From: Eutrophocola salsuginis
Lineage (GTDB): Bacteria > Pseudomonadota > Gammaproteobacteria > Pseudomonadales > Pseudohongiellaceae
Direction of reading: 5' to 3'
Length of the DNA: 64,000 bases
NCBI GenBank assembly: GCA_038147195.1
Contig: JAYQTB010000004.1
Location: 558,001-622,000 of the forward strand
Shown here piece by piece: positions 62,204 through 64,000 of this stretch; positions within the stretch are counted from its first letter, which is position 1; every line of letters begins with the position of its first letter. Below the pieces are notes generated by a model. That model ran no database searches. It worked only from the letters and a program-made list of their open reading frames with translations, and was not told the origin of the DNA. A program made the position numbers and the translations under genes.

Positions 62204-62560
62204 TCAGTCGCCGGTATAGGTACAACCGCTGGTACAGGTTTCACTTATTACGATTTTTGCGAGGGATGGCAGGCCGCCTTCAAGTCTCTGCCAGAGCCAG
62301 CGGGCAATATTTTCACTGGTGGGATTGTCGAGGCCGTCGATATCGTTCAAGTAATAATGATCTAGCATCCGTATAACCGGATTCACTATTTCGGCCAGGT
62401 CGGCAAAATCCATAATCCATCCCAGTTTTGCATCCTGATCGCCGCTGACATGCACTTCCACAGAATAGGAATGGCCATGCAGGCGTGCGCACTTGTGCCC
62501 TTCGGATACGTTGGGAAGGCGGTGGGCGGCTTCAAAGGTAAATCGCTTGAATATTTCCAT
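62204..62560 (-). CDS. queD: 6-carboxy-5,6,7,8-tetrahydropterin synthase QueD
   Basis: A 118-residue PTPS-fold enzyme of queuosine synthesis, making 6-carboxytetrahydropterin from dihydroneopterin triphosphate. Zinc-binding His residues appear as FEAAHRLPN and RLHGHSYSVEV; the catalytic Cys is in GHKCARLHGH, and DFADLAEIVNPVIRMLDHYYLND and PTSENIARWLWQRL complete the family pattern. Stands apart from queE and queC. Confidence 0.95.
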   Translation of the reverse strand: MEIFKRFTFEAAHRLPNVSEGHKCARLHGHSYSVEVHVSGDQDAKLGWIMDFADLAEIVNPVIRMLDHYYLNDIDGLDNPTSENIARWLWQRLEGGLPSLAKIVISETCTSGCTYTGD

Positions 62561-62655
62561 GGATCAGGCCTGTTTCAGGGGCCGTGATGGTAACGAGAGG
62601 TCACTGTCTTGTACAGTGCTTTCGCTTTTGATGAAATAAAAAAGCAGGGCAGCAA

Positions 62656-62874
62656 GTGACAGGCTCCCAGTCGATTATTGGAAAAATCCTGACGAAGCTA
62701 AAATTTGAACTACTCAAGGGTTCACGTCTGGAAAGCATCACAATGGTTTACGAGGTGGAGCTGTCGATAGGAGAAGAAACCTACTACCACCTAGAGTGTT
62801 ATCTTAGCCGACTGGTGGACAAGGTCCAGGTCAAGCGCAGGCAGGAATCCATACGGATTCACCAGCCGTTGTGA
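62656..62874 (+). CDS. Small hypothetical protein (72 aa)
   Basis: A 72-residue frame from GTG 62656 (MTGSQSIIGKILTKLKFELLKGSRLESITMVYEVELS). It is mixed alpha/beta and basic, without a membrane segment or known motif. The weak AGCAGGG sequence upstream is a possible ribosome site. Codon use resembles the backbone, so it is probably a real gene. No family recognised. A second small frame follows 16 bases later. Confidence 0.5.
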   Translation: MTGSQSIIGKILTKLKFELLKGSRLESITMVYEVELSIGEETYYHLECYLSRLVDKVQVKRRQESIRIHQPL

Positions 62875-62889
62875 CTAAAACGGAACCCA

Positions 62890-63006
62890 GTGAAGACCCT
62901 TTTGACTCTGGTAGAAGATTTCGAAAGGGCCCACAAAAAGTACGTGGAACAGGAATGGGATGAGGCCGAGAGAATGATTCGGCAGCTCAAGGACAATGAT
63001 CCGTAA
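62890..63006 (+). CDS. Possible small acidic helical protein (38 aa)
   Basis: GTG at 62890 opens a 38-codon frame (MKTLLTLVEDFERAHKKY...WDEAERMIRQLKDNDP). It reads as one or two amphipathic helices with regular charge spacing, unlike random sequence. There is no strong ribosome site. It may be co-transcribed with the 72-residue gene. Confidence 0.35.
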   Translation: MKTLLTLVEDFERAHKKYVEQEWDEAERMIRQLKDNDP

Positions 63007-63195
63007 ACCTTCCTGCATGAGATATATCTGGCGCGTATTCCCTGCCTCAGGGCAAATGAACTGGAACCGGATTGGGGCGGTACTTTAAGACATAACTTGC
63101 AAGTAGCAGGTAACTTGTTGAGACACAGAAGAGCAGTGTTTTCGCTTTATTGACATGCCCCCATAAGAAGGTAAAATGCGCACCCTTAGCGCTTT

Positions 63196-63271
63196 GGGTG
63201 AATAGCTCAGCTGGGAGAGCGTCGCCCTTACAAGGCGAATGTCGGGGGTTCGAACCCCTCTTCACCCACCA
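63196..63271 (+). tRNA. tRNA-Val (anticodon TAC)
   Basis: A 76-nt cloverleaf: acceptor GGGTGAA/TTCACCC, D arm TAGCTCAGCTGGGAGAGC, anticodon loop CTTACAA (TAC), TψC arm GGGGG-TTCGAAC-CCCTC and encoded CCA. First of two tandem tRNAs. Confidence 0.96.
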
Positions 63272-63321
63272 AAGCGCGCTAAGTTAAAAGTAAGTTACAA
63301 ATTAAAGATCTTTCATTCTGT

Positions 63322-63398
63322 GGACCGGTAGTTCAGCTGGTTAGAATGCCGCCCTGTCACGGCGGAGGTCGCGGGTTCGAGTCCCGTCCGGTCCGCCA
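63322..63398 (+). tRNA. tRNA-Asp (anticodon GTC)
   Basis: A 77-nt cloverleaf: acceptor GGACCGG/CCGGTCC, D arm TAGTTCAGCTGGTTAGAATG, anticodon loop CTGTCAC (GTC), TψC arm GCGGG-TTCGAGT-CCCGT and encoded CCA. Fifty bases after tRNA-Val, likely one transcript. The tRNA-Val/Asp pair is common in gammaproteobacteria. Confidence 0.96.
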
Positions 63399-63531
63399 TT
63401 ACCCTTCTACCCCCTGTACCGTTCTGCCCTGGTTGACCAGCAACAATCATCAGGAATCTTTGTGTATGCACCTGTCAACCTACCCGGATAACCTGCGTTT
63501 TTAAAAGCGGGGCCCGTTACAGGAGGACATC

Positions 63532-63906
63532 ATGAAAATATTCGTTTTTGCAGCCATCATCGTACTGTTGTTGGCATCTTGCCGCCAGGTGGATGAAATT
63601 ACCGGTAATCGACCGATCGTGGACACCAAAGGTGTCGACATGCAAGCCTATGAATCTGACCTCGAAGATTGTTATGCCTTTGCCGACCAGGTGGACGCGG
63701 ATAACAAGATCTTGACCGGTGCCGCGACAGGTGCGGTAGTGGGCAGCGTCATCGGGGCCGCAGCCGGGAAAAGTGAAACGGCAAAACGCGGTGCCGGTGT
63801 CGGTGCCGCCAGTGGCACACTCAGTGGCACTAGCAGCGTTATAGCCGAGCGGCAACGGGTCGTGCGCAACTGCCTCGCGGGGCGGGGTTACTTGGTGCTG
63901 AACTGA
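63532..63906 (+). CDS. Glycine-zipper lipoprotein
   Basis: A 124-residue lipoprotein: signal MKIFVFAAIIVLLLASC (lipobox LASC), a short domain with a Cys pair (DLEDCYAFADQVD and VVRNCLAGRGYLVLN), and a glycine zipper (TGAATGAVVGSVIGAAAGKSETAKRGAGVGAASGT read in segments) likely to insert in or lie on a membrane. Families of this type (YMGG/Gly-zipper) are uncharacterised envelope proteins. Strong ribosome site AGGAGGA. The last ~95 bases of the window hold no recognised feature. Confidence 0.8.
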   Translation: MKIFVFAAIIVLLLASCRQVDEITGNRPIVDTKGVDMQAYESDLEDCYAFADQVDADNKILTGAATGAVVGSVIGAAAGKSETAKRGAGVGAASGTLSGTSSVIAERQRVVRNCLAGRGYLVLN

Positions 63907-64000
63907 GCCTGGTCTAGCGGGTGAGATTTCAGGGCTACCAGCGCATAATCCGGTTTTTAGCCGGTTTCATGCATGTCCCCAGACCTGACCCGAGAACTGC

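Noticed and set aside
1..64000. CRISPR array, cas genes, secretion system or prophage structural genes
   Set aside because: No regularly spaced short repeats, and no cas, capsid, terminase, relaxase or T4SS genes were recognised.

Overview
The window looks like a chromosomal segment of a marine-type gammaproteobacterium. The best evidence is gene order: aspS-yebC-ruvC-ruvA-ruvB-tolQRAB-pal-cpoB-queE-queC-tRNA(Lys)-nadA, then an M48 protease, tusA, perM, dapA, bamC and purC, an order close to that of Pseudomonas and related lineages. Genus cannot be fixed from the sequence alone. The backbone is moderately GC-rich; one block (about 9.85-19.98 kb) is visibly AT-richer and is an integrated island.

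Left backbone (1-9.75 kb): the 3' end of a valine-pyruvate aminotransferase, a diheme cytochrome c and a PQQ-dependent alcohol dehydrogenase carrying the D-x-D lanthanide signature, a TPR protein, an MFS transporter, a large secreted vanadium haloperoxidase-like protein, exonuclease III and an HtrA-like protein without its catalytic histidine.

Island (9,845-20,038): bounded by a 63-bp direct repeat (1 mismatch) that is the 3' part of a tRNA-Arg(CCT) gene. The intact tRNA sits at the right end next to a tyrosine recombinase, which is interrupted by one in-frame amber codon. Cargo: a secreted Asp-rich protein, three tiny membrane proteins in a row, a tail-fibre (S74-type) fragment, three exported proteins of unknown function in one operon, a 399-aa protein with family-A-polymerase-like motifs A, B and C, an NTF2-like lipoprotein, and two paralogous membrane-anchored proteins translationally coupled to the integrase. 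Three diverged copies of a ~210-270 bp non-coding repeat separate the cargo blocks, and near-identical GTATAC palindromes lie near both ends. This is the part most likely to hold something undescribed.

Right backbone (20-64 kb): selO; an arsenosugar biosynthesis trio (arsS and two glycosyltransferases); DUF3108, DUF2066 and hda; the minus-strand operon proS-arsC-wrbA-DUF2069-sppA; HU; fmdB; the aspS/ruv/tol-pal/que/nadA block; bepA-like protease, tusA, perM, dapA, bamC, purC, rmuC, miaE, an LRR lipoprotein, an FKBP isomerase, apeB, mnmC, prfB (with its programmed +1 frameshift), lysS, ung, queD, tRNA-Val, tRNA-Asp and a glycine-zipper lipoprotein. Two genes, sppA and dapA, are each broken by a single extra base. 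Because dapA is normally essential, assembly error is as likely as real decay and should be excluded first.
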